Shown here: one piece after another, positions 51,098 through 60,475 of the stretch
Layout: every line of letters starts with the position of its first letter
How positions within the stretch are numbered: position 1 is the stretch's first letter
DNA from: Agaricus subrufescens
Lineage: Eukaryota > Basidiomycota > Agaricomycetes > Agaricales > Agaricaceae
Length of the DNA: 64,000 nt
Reading direction: 5' to 3'
NCBI GenBank assembly: GCA_029945375.1
Contig: CM057068.1
Span: forward strand, 916,233-980,232
Made by a program: the position numbers and the translations under genes
The notes under the pieces: model-generated
Database searches by the model: none
Told to the model about the DNA's origin: nothing
Seen by the model: the letters and a program-made list of their open reading frames with translations, nothing else

Positions 51098-51823
51098 ATG
51101 CACCCTAACATCAACCCCTTGACTCCTACCATCGCTATCCCCATTGACAACACCCTGCACACTGACTACATCAAATGCCAACACTCCACCATCACCCAAC
51201 GCCACTACCTACTTAGGGTCCTGCATGCTATGGCACAACTCCAAGAAATTGGAGCCACCCTTGTACAAATCAGTCTCAATGCACAGAACATTGCCGGCGG
51301 AGTTGTTGCCCCCTTAAGACTCTGCGGAGGAGATGAAGGAATCATAGGAAACCACTTCAATAAGATCATGACCAACATCAGCAAAATCACTGCTACCCAT
51401 ATCAAATTCAATGCACACTCTATCACCTGCAACTCAGTCAGAATGCTTGATACCTTGGAACGACTCAGATTGGCTGAGGAACTTGCTGCCGCAGATTCAA
51501 TCTGTGAACCATATCACCTGGAACCCCTGACTAGACCCAACACCCCCCCTGCCGAAATCAACCCAACTCCTATCCCTGACCCTACCCCACTACCCACACC
51601 CAAGCCAGATGATCACATGGATGACGACTCTGACAAAGAAAACCGACCCCCAGGCCTGTCCACAATTGCCTCCTTCCACTCCCCCAAAATGGCCAAAGAA
51701 GCCGACTGCCTTTTCCACTACTTAAACTTCATTCCCACTGCCACTACCCCAACCAAATTCAGGTGTCCCACCACTTACTCCTTTGCCCACAACAATGATC
51801 ACAACAACAAACCCAGAACTTGA
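51098..51823 (+). CDS. Extra chromovirus ORF B (241 aa)
   Basis: An uninterrupted 241-codon frame in the sense direction, starting MHPNINPLTPTIAIPIDN, with a helical central part (QRHYLLRVLHAMAQLQEIGA, NHFNKIMTNISKITATHIKF, SVRMLDTLERLRLAEELAA) and a Pro-rich acidic tail (DDHMDDDSDKENRPPG). No transmembrane helix and no match I know. It has no TGA break although pol next to it has ten, which may reflect fewer CGA codons or chance. A further 87-codon frame (51783-52046) overlaps its end. Confidence 0.5.
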   Translation: MHPNINPLTPTIAIPIDNTLHTDYIKCQHSTITQRHYLLRVLHAMAQLQEIGATLVQISLNAQNIAGGVVAPLRLCGGDEGIIGNHFNKIMTNISKITATHIKFNAHSITCNSVRMLDTLERLRLAEELAAADSICEPYHLEPLTRPNTPPAEINPTPIPDPTPLPTPKPDDHMDDDSDKENRPPGLSTIASFHSPKMAKEADCLFHYLNFIPTATTPTKFRCPTTYSFAHNNDHNNKPRT

Positions 51824-52051
51824 ATTTCATACTAGAACCTCATCCTCTCAGTTCTACTCCAAAAGAAAGGAAAAGGAGAAACCTTCAAGGGCTTACCTGC
51901 ATGCATCATTATCAGTGGACAAGACAATGCCCCACATTTCATCAGTTTCAACAAAGATACCAATCAATGGATCATGGCTGACAGAAAAAGGAAATTACTC
52001 AATAACCTCTTCACACATGTCTGATCTAGCTTTGATCAGAATCTGAAGCCT

Positions 52052-52064
52052 GAACAGAGGGAGA
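52052..52064 (+). other. Polypurine tract of the chromovirus
   Basis: The purine-rich GAACAGAGGGAGA directly precedes the 3' LTR, the place where plus-strand DNA synthesis is primed in LTR retrotransposons. Confidence 0.75.
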
Positions 52065-52358
52065 TGTTACGATCTATTTCTGTTATCATCCCCCTGACCC
52101 AGGACCATATGCCACCCTTTCCTTATTCATGTACTTGTCTCCCATGTTTACTTAGCACTGTTCTCACCGTTAGTCAGACACCTCGGGAATACTTACTCAG
52201 CCCAACTTCTCCTTCTATTATTAGGTGGTTGACTTGTCTATAAGTAGCGTAGTAATACTCTGTATTCTTTACACTTTACCAACTCACTCTATTCCCTTAT
52301 TGCCCTCAAGTCTTTGCCTTAAGTTGCAACCTGAGCTAATTGCTATAAGGTTGTAACA
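52065..52358 (+). repeat. 3' LTR of the chromovirus
   Basis: 294 bp, begins TGTTACGATC and ends TTGTAACA, followed by the target duplication CAAGG. Confidence 0.93.
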
Positions 52359-52363
52359 CAAGG

Positions 52364-53046
52364 CTACAACTACAGAACACACCTGTTGATTAGTCTTGAA
52401 TGCAGTTCATGGAGAAGTAAATCAGAAATGAAGGGAAATGGAAAACTTGTGTTTTTTGAGATGAAAGATACAATAAGCAAATTTGAGATAACTCTTAGGT
52501 GGCACTTCCTAAATTCTTGAATAATCCTGAGTTCTTTCATCTAGAACCTTTGTAGTAAGTGGCTAACTTGCAATAGTCTTTAATAAAATTGGATCAGACA
52601 ATCATCTAGAAATATTTCCCAGCAATGCCTTAACAAAGTAACAAACCCTTGACCTACCATTGCACTTGGAGACAGACTGCAAGAAAAGGCCAGCTAGGAC
52701 AAACACTATCTTAACTTTATTAGTATCTTCTCATAGTTATGTAAACACAAGAACTTCTTGATAAGGTACCTAACTTTGTTATGGCCCCAGCTATTTTGTG
52801 CATGGAAACTCATGTACTGAATAGTGGAAGACAAAAGTGATCCAATGTTTTGCATCTTTGGGTAGTATACATTTGTTGCAAAACAGAGTGTCCTTGGAAC
52901 ACTTTTGTCCCTGCCCATTGAAATACAGGGTTGGCTACTTATTAAGCTAAAAGCCACTGTTTTCTGGCTTTAAAAGTTACCTTCTGTAGCTTTTGTATTG
53001 ATCCCATCAATATCTGATCAACTTCAATATAATGTCTGGATCCATC
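52364..53046. other. Unassigned AT-rich stretch, probably transposon debris
   Basis: No gene supported. At 52773-52795 the sequence TGTTATGGCCCCAGC repeats the start of the LTR family found at 53859 and 58137, but the match fades after about 20 bp. The minus-strand open frame here (52706-52957) has no recognisable product. Confidence 0.4.
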
Positions 53047-53168
53047 TATAGTAACAAACAAAGGGGTTGCAATGTTTATTGTAGCACCCCTTCAAAGATA
53101 CTGCTATAGCATAAAAATTATCAGCCATTGATGAGACAGAATTGGTGGAAATGTAAAAGTAAATAATT

Positions 53169-53240
53169 GTTATGACCTTAAGGCACTAGCTTAGGTTGTA
53201 ACTAAGTCAAAGACTTGAGGGTAATACAAGGGGCTGGCAA
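53169..53240 (-). repeat. Diverged, inverted LTR remnant of the chromovirus family
   Basis: TGTTATGACCTTAAGGCACT ... AAGTCAAAGACTTGAGGG resembles the reverse complement of the last 70 bp of the chromovirus LTR. Only this end is recognisable. Confidence 0.6.
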
Positions 53241-53385
53241 CCAAGCAATTCATGAAATCAAATCCCTGCAAGTGCCTCTGCCCCACTTGCCTAATTCAGA
53301 ATTCTCACAAGGCAGTTGCAGATACCTATCATCATGCTCAACATCACACTGAGTATCATGCCTTGTCACTCTGCTGATGACATCA

Positions 53386-53688
53386 CATGGTGGACATTTA
53401 GCTGTCAAGTCACATGCTGGGTGATGCTGTCATGCACACTGTCAAGTTGCTGTGTGATCTGTGACAATTTGTGACATGTTAGCTACAGAGTGGTTACAAT
53501 GTTGTTCTAGTATATTTCACTTTTTTACTTCATTTGTGACAGTGCACTATTATAAACACGTGCTATCACTTGTGACAAAAACATAGGGGTGTGACAAAGT
53601 GTGACCTAGCTCTACACATGACACACACATGGCATGCCACATGACAGCATCACTCAGCAACTGACTTGACAGCTAAATGTCCACTGTG
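53386..53688. mobile_element. 303-bp CACTA-like MITE
   Basis: Inverted repeats of about 50 bp: the left end CATGGTGGACATTTAGCTGT and the right end read on the minus strand CACAGTGGACATTTAGCTGT, both continuing CAAGTCA and then GGTGATGCTGTCATG-like sequence. A 3-bp duplication TCA flanks it (53383-53385 and 53689-53691). The CAC-type end, the 3-bp duplication and the shared GCTGTCAAGT motif link it to the CACTA class of the element at 38902. No coding capacity. Confidence 0.83.
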
Positions 53689-53858
53689 TCACAATAAGAT
53701 AATTGCTGCAGAACTGTAATGTCAAAATTTGGTAGCATATTTAAATTTTTCTATAGAATAATATCTGCCTTTGAAATTCCTTCATTTTCCAGAGTCATGC
53801 CCTGTGGGTTTTGCAGTATTGAGGGATGCATAACCAAACTTACAAAGGGGCCTAATAG

Positions 53859-54941
53859 TGTTATGGCCCCAGCTGTTTTACATGTGAAAATGTATGTTTA
53901 AAGTGGTTAGGTGTATGTATTAGGCTCGAGAATGAGTAATTGGTCACCCCATTGGTAATGAAATTGGTTGAGGACATGTGCAAGGACAGGGCAAACTAGG
54001 GATCAGTTGAGATGGAATCCATGATTCCTAACAGGAAAACTGTACTGTTGGGGAAAATATAATTGCATTCAAGGACTTTAAAATGGAAGTCTCGAGGCTG
54101 AGTCTAGGGAGACTTTATTGGGAATTATCATCAAGACTGGTTATGGGATGGCTCAAGGACTTAGCAGATTGTGGTTCCTTTAGTGGACCTTATGCATCAG
54201 CAAAACGTCATTTTACTTTTCATTACTTAATCTACCTTACGTACTTGTCCCAAGTATGAAAAGTAAAATCACATACAAGTACAGAGTACTTGTCACAAGT
54301 AATGTTGTCTACTGAAAATATACTTGAACCTACTTATGGCATTACTTTTTTTTTTATGAGATACATGGGATATATTACCTGAGAAGGTTTCTACTTGGTT
54401 ATAATCAGGTCGAGAGTGCATCACACAAATCATATTTTCAACATTGTGATACTAGACAAGTAAGGAACACGTGGCAGTGTAACATTCACCAGGAAGATGC
54501 TGTTGAAGCATCATACATTGCATATAAAAAACTAGGCTTGAAGATACATACAAGAAAATCTAAAAAGGACATCAAAAGTTGTGAGATAAAATCTATTGAT
54601 GTCCTCTCACGGTTCATTTTTATACTTATTGTACTCATTATGCTTACGTACTTGTACATAACTGCTATACTGTTTTTGGAGTGTGAGAAGTAAAATTTCC
54701 AGTAGACAGATTTTCTTATTTGACTTATTCTACTTATTTTGGAAATAAGTACAAAAAGTACAAAAAAGGATTTTGATGTTTTGCTGATGTGCTAGCCTAA
54801 TTCTATAACTACTACCTGCCTAACAAGGAAAGGCTAGGAGGTAGATGACTCACACATGTCGAGACTGGATGAACTGAAGTGAGACTGTTGGAATTATCAG
54901 TTGAGACTCTAGATCAGGCAGCAATGGTGATAATCTCGAAG
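53859..54941 (+). repeat. Older LTR copy, left part (interrupted)
   Basis: Begins TGTTATGGCCCCAGCTGTTT and follows the LTR at 58137 through GATAATCTCGAAG. It is interrupted by a MITE (54195-54789) and cut at 54942 by the Ulp1-DDE transposon; its continuation resumes at 60476. Compared with the 58137 copy it has TG or CA at many sites where that copy has CG. Confidence 0.85.
54195..54789. mobile_element. 595-bp MITE inside the LTR copy
   Basis: Inverted ends CATCAGCAAAACGTCA (left) and, on the minus strand, CATCAGCAAAACATCA (right). The uninterrupted LTR copy (58456-58470) shows the empty site CCTTATGCTA, so the insertion is exact; the duplication is TG or is ambiguous because of the palindromic ends. 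Interior is AT-rich with repeated AAAAGTACAA/AAGTAAAAT words and no reading frame. Confidence 0.85.
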
Positions 54942-55195
54942 TACTGTACAAATACGACCTTATGTTCACATAATCAGTAATCAGCCCAATTTTTGAACTA
55001 AAAATGGTTCATGTAATCATGCCAGAGGGGGTGTGAACTTGCGCCCAATTGGTCGGAACATATCCCAAAATAGAAAAACATATCCAAAAAAGGAAACATG
55101 GTTGCTCAAACAAAAAAATTTTCTTTTTTCATGTGCCAACTAATAACAATGATACGCTAATGTTCATCCCATATCTCAAGCCCCCCAAATGGTAG

Positions 55196-56986
55196 CTAGC
55201 TTTGCCTGGTTCTCTTAGGACACCCTTCTGGCTCTGGCAAATCAATGACAATGCTTTCTGACTCTGCTAGTGAGTTCCACTCTAGTGAACCTTTGGTAGA
55301 GACTGAAAACCCATCTTGTGGCTGGCTGGCACCAGTGGTGAGAGCATTTATGAGTACTGGTATGGGGACATCATTGTGGTCATCTGGATAGTCTGTAAAA
55401 GGGGGTTCCTCAACCTGTTGCTGTGGGGTCATAGTCGATGGAGAGACACCACAGAGCTCATTATAGAGCTTCTTGTTGGTTCGTGGGAGGTTCCGTAAAG
55501 CTTCAAGAGTAGCAGGCAATGTCAAGGATGCCTGGGAGAGGTTAGAACCTGGTGCAATGCTGCACATCTCAAATGCCTACATACTGAATTAGTACTGAAT
55601 AAAAAGTGAAAGTGGATGACAATACGCACTTTAAGAATCAACTCTTTATTTTCTATATCACCGATAGCATTGACCACCCATTGAAGTGAGCAGTTACAAA
55701 GAGTCCCAAGCATTGTATCCAGGGTAATCTGTTCAATGTTATTCTGCAATTGATTGGATACCTTGGTAACAACATCAAAATGAGCAGACCTGCGCATACT
55801 TAGCTTGAGTACTCTTTGGATCCCAACATCAAGTGGCTGCCAAAGGCTTGTACAACCACCAGGGATGAAAACAACAATTATGTTACTATGATACTCTTTC
55901 ATCCACTCCATAAAAGTTTGTGACCAGTGAACTGACCAACAGTCAATCTTCCAGATTGAGTGTTGGGTTGTAGGTAAGTGTAGCTTGCGTTTCTGGCGCT
56001 CAAAATATGGTGCTATTATTGTGTTCACTAGCATTCGCATAGTCTCTTGTGTAGACCAGTATGTTGTGGTCATCGATGGGAGCATTTGAAACTGGAGATC
56101 TTTTGCATGATCATAACCGGGTGCACTTGGATTAGGACAGGAGACATTGGGCTTGCCCATGTAGATAGCCTGCATGGGTAAAAGCTCACCACTTGCTGAT
56201 ATCGAGGGGACAAGTGTAAAGGCTCGCTTTTCTTCCTGACCGATTGTAGCGACCTGCTTGACTCCACTGGCATCCCATGTCTTGTCAGAGCCTGGCTGAT
56301 ATACGAGCTGCATCTGGTCAGTATTGACGTGGAGTGCAGCTGGCACAGAATAGTCATGAATGATAAATGCTTCACACAAGAAAGCTTCCTGGAGAAGCTG
56401 TTGATGATTTGCAGGCAGCTTTTGAGCAGCTTTTGTCGCACAGCACTCGCTCCAGCCAAGAGTTTTATGCAGATACTTGCATACAAAACTCTCAGAGCAT
56501 CGGAAGTGACTGCCGTCCTTGGCCTGATGTTGGTAGATTTCAGGTGCCATGTCCTTGATGACAGCAATCATAAGGGCACGGATGGTGACCACTGTCAGTG
56601 TGACACCGGCATCTCGGAGTGACTTCAGCTGTGAGGCTATATGGTGATCAACAGCAGGATATGGTGCCTATGATTATAGGTTCAGCAGGAGTAAAAACAA
56701 AAGGAGTAAAAACAAATAGAGGACTCAAAACTGACCAATATCCCCTGGCAGGTTATTGTTCTCCCTGGCGAGTTCTTCTTGACCAACTGAAGCACTCTCT
56801 CCATCCACTGTGACTCCCCCCTTTTTTGAGCCTCTTTGTCAATCCACCGCCCAATGACTTGCTCACGAAGGTTTGCAAATAAAGTTGGATTCAAATGTTT
56901 TGCCTCCTTCATTATGAGCTGAGGTGACCATGGTTTACCAGCTCTTGCTGCCACTTGCTCAATGCTTGACCATATGAGCGGCATGA
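55196..56986 (-). pseudogene. DDE superfamily transposase part of the Ulp1-DDE gene
   Basis: Exons on the minus strand: helix-rich DNA-binding region (IWSSIEQVAARAGKPWSPQL, FANLREQVIGRWIDKEAQKR), an HTH-like segment (RCSESFVCKYLHKTLGW), then the catalytic core. Core motifs are LHVNTDQMQLVYQPGSDKTW (first Asp), IWKIDCWSVH (second Asp) and PGGCTSLWQPLDVGIQRVLK (third Asp), giving a DDD triad as in jerky/pogo-like transposases. After an intron near 55568-55640 a C-terminal exon (LTLPATLEALRNLPRTNKKL, acidic tail) ends at 55196. In frame just upstream, TGA (56997-56999) and TAG (56988-56990) separate it from the protease part. Confidence 0.85.
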
Positions 56987-57019
56987 ACTAATTGGTTCAT
57001 TCTGCTTTATTTTGTTCAT

Positions 57020-58124
57020 GAGTTGACTTGCATCTGACTAGCTTCTTGTGCCTCTGCAAGTCAACTTTGAATTGTTGGTGGGGACGAGAAATTTCAGCAA
57101 CCATGGTATCAGAAAACAGGGATGTTGCAACAATCGGTGTTTCATTAGGGCTGACATCCGTCTGTAGTGAATGACAAGCAGTGTCAACCTGCGGTCCTTC
57201 AAGTCGCTTTATCCATCATTGATAGTCATCAAAACAAACACACAAACAAATCCAAACCAAACACTTACCTGTCTCTTTTCTGCTATCCACCCCGCAGTGA
57301 GCTTTTGCTCTTGTTTCCGTTTCCGAAACAATTTTACAGCAGCACATACACTTTCAAGTCTCTGTACCCGCTTTTGATATCTCTGCCACTCCTTCCATTC
57401 CTCCTCATTTGTTGATCGTTCACAAATTCTCTCAGTCTCTCAAAGAATCCTTATGTGCCTCTCCTCAACAGTCTCAATAGGCCAATAGTCTCTCAAAGTC
57501 TTCTTGACTGGTTTTGTTTCCTCACCCAGTCCACCTGATTCTTGTACCGACCTCTGATCAGTGATATGTTCTGTAATTGTACCCGTATTTGAGATGGTAG
57601 GAGGGAGCTGAGGAACCAGTTTTTACAAAGCGTAAGTGACTTCTTGTTCAATAATTGAACCAGGGACTTACTCGTATCAAGATCTCGTTGGAAATCTGAT
57701 TGAAAATGTCGAGACAGAGGCAGGTGGCATCCTTGCCTACATTTGGAGGGCATACAACCAATGCCTCACAAAGTGCCGTTACTGCTAGAACACCACAGGA
57801 ATGGCCATTGGCCTGTGATATGATGGGAAGAGTCAAGAACAATACTTCTTGGGCTGGGGCATGACATTGAATCCACCACCTCGTGACCTCCTCGAGATAC
57901 TGAGGTATGCTGCGTCCAAGTGAGTCCCCAAATTGGACTTTCCTGCCCCCTTCACTAATCAAGAGGGCTACCCAGTGCTGTTCACCTGTGATCGGCTCAA
58001 GACTCGCTACAGTTGCCAACCTTCCGTTTGAGGTAACCAGACGCTCCCCAACTTTCTGAAGCCACATCAGCGCCCCTCCTTGTAGATATTCATCATAGTG
58101 CCTGTATGCTTCAAGAAGAAACAT
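57020..58124 (-). pseudogene. Ulp1-like (C48) cysteine protease part of the Ulp1-DDE gene
   Basis: The exon 57675-58124 carries the protease core: GEQHWVALLI (catalytic His), VQFGDSLG (Asp, 17 residues on) and ISQANGHSCGVLAV (oxyanion Gln region and catalytic Cys, 43 residues after the Asp), the His-Asp-Cys order of SUMO proteases. The next exon (about 57270-57610) is charged and helical (WKEWQRYQKRVQRLE) and contains a TGA at 57440-57442 where Arg fits. A third exon to 57000 (FSDTMVAEISRPHQQFK) then runs in frame into the transposase part. The 5' side ends abruptly at 58136 against the inserted LTR. Role in transposition unknown; desumoylation or cleavage of host factors is speculation. Confidence 0.82.
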
Positions 58125-58136
58125 TGTACATGCCGT

Positions 58137-59556
58137 TGTTACAGCCCCAGCTGTTTTACACGTGAAAATCTACATTTAATGCAGCTAGGTGTACGTATTA
58201 AGTTCAAGAATGAACAATTGGTCACCCAGTTACAGATAAGCTCAGTCGAGGACATGTGTAAAGAGAGGTTGACCTAGGGGACAGTCGAGATTGCATCCGC
58301 GATTCCTAGCAGGAAAACTGTATTGCTAGGGGGAATATAATCACGTTCGAGGACTTAAAATGGAAGTCTTGAGGCTGAGTCTAGGGAGACTTTGCTGGAA
58401 ATTATCATCGAGGTTGGCTATGGGATGGCTCGAGGACTTAGCAGAACGTGGTTCCTTCAGCGGACCTTATGCTAAACTGAATCTATAACTACTACCTGCC
58501 TAATAAGGAAAGGGCTAGGAAGTAGACGACTTACACATGTCGAGACTGAATTAACCTGAAGCGAGACTGTTGGAATTGTCGGTCGAGACTCTGGATCAGG
58601 CAGTAATAGTGATAATCTCGAAGCAACTAAAGGCAAGATAGAAGCGTAGTTTAATCAAGGACATCTTATCAACGGGATAATCAGTGGGTGGTGCACCTCG
58701 AGAGTTTCTAGACTAGGGTCTAGGGTTAGAAGCTCGTTAGCCAATGAGGAGTGGAAGATTAGACAAGTGCAATGTTCAGTCGAGGAGACTGAATAGTCGA
58801 GACTGTTGATTGGTGGAGAAAGATGAGTCGAGGAGACTATACCCATTCAGTGCTGGATACGGACTTGGTTATCTGTTTCATATTTGTTTATTTTGTCTCA
58901 GTTTTTTATTGTGTATCGTATATAGTCGCCAGTCGAGGACGAGGTTCGGGATTGAATCTTTGCCCAAGCGCTGTGCGAGTGAAATCGAGTTTGGTTAAAC
59001 TTCACAGTGTTCTAAGCATTTCTTAAGTTCTTTCTCAACTCGGAAGGTCTTGTGTTCTGCTCGAGAGAGTATCTTCACTGGTCTAATAGGATCATGATAG
59101 CATTCGGTGCTAGCTCGACTTGTCTTGCAGTCTGTCTTGAAGCGCAAAGGCAGGTCAAGGCTCTTTGAGTTTGTTGAGGCATCACTAGGGCGGACTCACT
59201 ACCCCTCCTAGATAGGTGTCTAACCCATTCTATTGAGGACAGTCGTCGCAAGCTTAGCCACTTGTCGCGAAGGTTCTAATCGAAATGGCATAGGTCTGGA
59301 AGAGGTTTCTATTCAGTCGAGACTTGTTTCACATTTCTATTCTACCCCTATTTTCATTTAATACTTAATCGAGACGCTTACTTTCACTTTCTTTCTGATT
59401 TATTCTCCCCACGAACCACACTCGAGACTTGGTGTAATTCAAAGGGTTGCATTCGCATTCGATTTTATATTTTATATTTTATTTTCCACATTCACACCGA
59501 TCTAGTCTCTTCACCGTTCCTTCAATGGATGTTGATATCATCATTTTGGGGTTACA
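58137..59556 (+). repeat. Younger LTR copy inserted in the Ulp1-DDE gene
   Basis: About 1420 bp beginning TGTTACAGCCCCAGCTGTTT and ending GGGGTTACA. Its first 490 bp match 53859-54941 and the following 715 bp match 60476-61191. It separates the N-terminal part (59590-60210) from the protease (58124 down) of the Ulp1-DDE gene. No 5-bp duplication is visible at its ends and no internal retrotransposon sequence is present, so it is a solo LTR or a rearranged remnant; the exact 3' end is tentative. It keeps many CpG sites lost in the older copy. Small open frames inside it are not genes. Confidence 0.72.
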
Positions 59557-59589
59557 AATGAGGGTTTTATTTATCAAGTTCAGTGTGCC

Positions 59590-60210
59590 TTAGATTTCTG
59601 AGCACGATAAATAGTTGGGTCCCAAGCATCTCCATAGATGGTGGATAGGGTGGGTGTCAGCAAGTCCAGGTGGCTGCTTTAGTCCCCATGGAAGCGAAGC
59701 AAGTATAATACTGGCTTTTTGAGCTAGACTTTGTTGTTCAGCTGATTTTTTCTGTCGTATCTGGCCACTAAGCCAGTCTTGACATTTAGCCCACTTGAAC
59801 ACTACTTCTTTGATCGGCACTATCTCTTCCCAGAAGGTGAGGACCCATAGTGGGTAAGTGCTTGATTCCTGAATAGCTTGCGATTGGTGAAGGTGTTTGT
59901 ATGTGATTGACCAAAATCCTGCCTCAATGGCGTCACAGCAAAGGTGAATAAGCTTGCTGATATATTTTGGGGGAGGTATTGGGATATGCTGCAGTCGTGT
60001 TATTGTATCTTCATCTATATTGTCTGGGTTGGAGCTACTGAAAAATGTTGCCTCTGCGCCATTACTGAAATTAATGTTATTATCAATTGGAGGGAGAGTC
60101 CATTGAAGGAGACTGGGGATTGAGAGAGCCAGGCTGGGCACTATTCTTTGGCATATTTCATAGGGAATCTTGAACTTGTTGTCCATTTCTTTGCTGTCGT
60201 TGACTTGCAT
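59590..60210 (-). pseudogene. N-terminal domain of the Ulp1-DDE gene
   Basis: Starts at an ATG at 60210 (MQVNDSKEMDNKFKIPYEIC) and continues with PLWVLTFWEEIVPIKEVVFK, WAKCQDWLSGQIRQKK and LASLPWGLKQPPGLADTHPI, HHLWRCLGPNYLS. I recall the last block, with SLPWG and HHLWR, preceding the Ulp1 domain in other Agaricomycete Ulp1-DDE proteins. It reaches a stop at 59590, 34 bp from the inserted LTR. The domain has no assigned function. Confidence 0.7.
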
Positions 60211-60475
60211 TGTTTGAACAGTGGAGAGCAAAAAGAAAAATTCTATTCAACTAAGTGTCTACATCTGTCCGCCATTGCTCCAGACATTGCAAGCTTGAAT
60301 GACATCTATAAGCCGCTGACCCGCTTGTGAACAGCAGTGAACACCCTGTCATTGTTCAAGCTGAGTACCCGTGAACATCATGTAATCCGCTGTCAAGGTC
60401 AGTGAACTAGGCACCGTATGACAGCTGTCATGCTTACGTAAATGACAGTGAACATAAGGTTGTATTCATACAGTA

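Larger units (their letters stand above)
45494..52358 (+). mobile_element. Ty3/gypsy chromovirus retrotransposon, 6865 bp
   Basis: Two 294-bp LTRs (45494-45787 and 52065-52358) begin TGTTA and end GTAACA. A perfect 5-bp duplication CAAGG flanks the element (45489-45493 and 52359-52363). Inside, gag (frame of 45865), then protease, reverse transcriptase, RNase H, integrase and a chromodomain lie in the -1 frame relative to gag. A polypurine tract (CAGAGGGAGA) abuts the 3' LTR. Additional ORFs occupy 50548-51823, between pol and the 3' LTR. The copy is inactive: twelve internal TGA codons and altered catalytic residues. It inserted 16 bp from the CACTA right end. Confidence 0.95.
54944..60473 (-). 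mobile_element. Tc1/pogo-type transposon encoding Ulp1-like protease plus DDE transposase
   Basis: Inverted ends: left CTGTACAAATACGACCTTAT, right on the minus strand CTGTATGAATACAACCTTAT, both continuing GTTCAC. A TA dinucleotide lies at each side (54942-54943 and 60474-60475), and the host LTR sequence resumes exactly across the gap, confirming the borders. The element is 5530 bp, of which about 1420 bp (58137-59556) is a later LTR insertion. It encodes on the minus strand an N-terminal domain, an Ulp1/C48-like protease and a DDE superfamily transposase in one order. TA target choice and short TIRs fit Tc1/mariner/pogo; the attached protease is unusual for that class. Confidence 0.88.

Noticed and set aside
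45494..52358. Classic RIP as the cause of transposon decay
   Set aside because: CpA-directed RIP should produce TAA and TAG stops from CAA and CAG; only TGA is seen, and LTR differences are at CpG.
58137..59556. Complete second retrotransposon at this site
   Set aside because: No gag, pol, primer site or second LTR is present between the N-terminal and protease parts of the interrupted gene.
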